64,000 bases of DNA from Shewanella hanedai (lineage in GTDB: Bacteria > Pseudomonadota > Gammaproteobacteria > Enterobacterales > Shewanellaceae). Within the stretch, counting starts at the first letter, position 1. Each line of letters begins with the position of its first letter. Location of the stretch: NCBI RefSeq assembly GCF_007197645.1, contig NZ_VKGK01000008.1, forward strand, positions 62,001 through 126,000, written 5' to 3'. The notes below the pieces were generated by a model. The model worked only from the letters and a program-made list of their open reading frames with translations. It did no database searches and was not told the origin of the DNA. Position numbers and translations under genes: made by a program. Shown in pieces: positions 63,950 through 64,000 of the stretch.

Positions 63950-64000
63950 ATTGGTCTAATAGATGACTCTCATCTTTTCATGAATAGCACCCTCAAAAAA

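Overview
The window reads as chromosomal DNA of a marine gammaproteobacterium, most likely Shewanella or a close relative. The gene order mrcB-hrpB-thpR ... sfsA-dksA-gluQ-pcnB-folK-panB-panC ... yadH-yadG-hpt matches the enterobacterial order with local insertions. The DksA amino terminus, the TonB receptor/halogenase/SapC sugar locus and the MITE-like repeats are also typical of Shewanella. Genus assignment is inference; no rRNA or tRNA gene was seen.

1-14.2 kb is a conserved housekeeping block: cell wall (mrcB, incomplete at the window edge), RNA metabolism (hrpB, thpR, gluQ, pcnB), stringent-response regulation (dksA), peptidase B, and folate and pantothenate synthesis. It is interrupted by a CadC-like membrane regulator with an odd C-terminal receiver-like domain (4.8-5.8 kb).

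14.4-23.8 kb is an accessory island between panC and yadH. It encodes a probable secreted-peptide (RiPP or microcin-like) system. Six short double-glycine-leader precursors were found, four of them nearly identical 42-residue tandem copies whose cores carry a CxxxCxxxCxxxC ladder. With them are two paralogous GRDP-like proteins, an HlyD-type adaptor and a C39-peptidase ABC exporter, all in one leftward operon behind a candidate palindromic operator. A divergent TPR/transmembrane protein and a sixth precursor lie on the left side. No familiar maturation enzyme is present, which makes this the strongest candidate for an undescribed system.

24-38 kb is again mostly core: an ABC-2 exporter, hpt, ubiX, mpl, two prepilins, a response regulator/HD-GYP gene broken by one in-frame stop, a CPA1 antiporter, a SIMPL protein, a DsbI-type DsbB/beta-propeller protein with a small partner, and fructokinase.

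38-48.3 kb is a sugar-uptake locus: ECF sigma factor and FecR, a TonB receptor with a signalling domain, a flavin halogenase-like protein, SapC, DUF6445 and a sodium-solute symporter.

48.6-54 kb is a probable defence island. A PD-(D/E)xK-like nuclease faces a leftward operon of a ComEC-like metallo-beta-lactamase protein, an E2-E1 ubiquitin-transfer fusion (Cap2-like), a JAMM peptidase (Cap3-like) and a four-helix membrane protein. No cyclic-nucleotide synthetase is present.

54-64 kb is a mosaic: non-coding repeats, an AraC-type regulator with two membrane proteins, a secreted two-module protein, an IS21-family scar, duplicated fragments, and a TetR-controlled SDR/OsmC/amine-oxidase group with clear twin operators.
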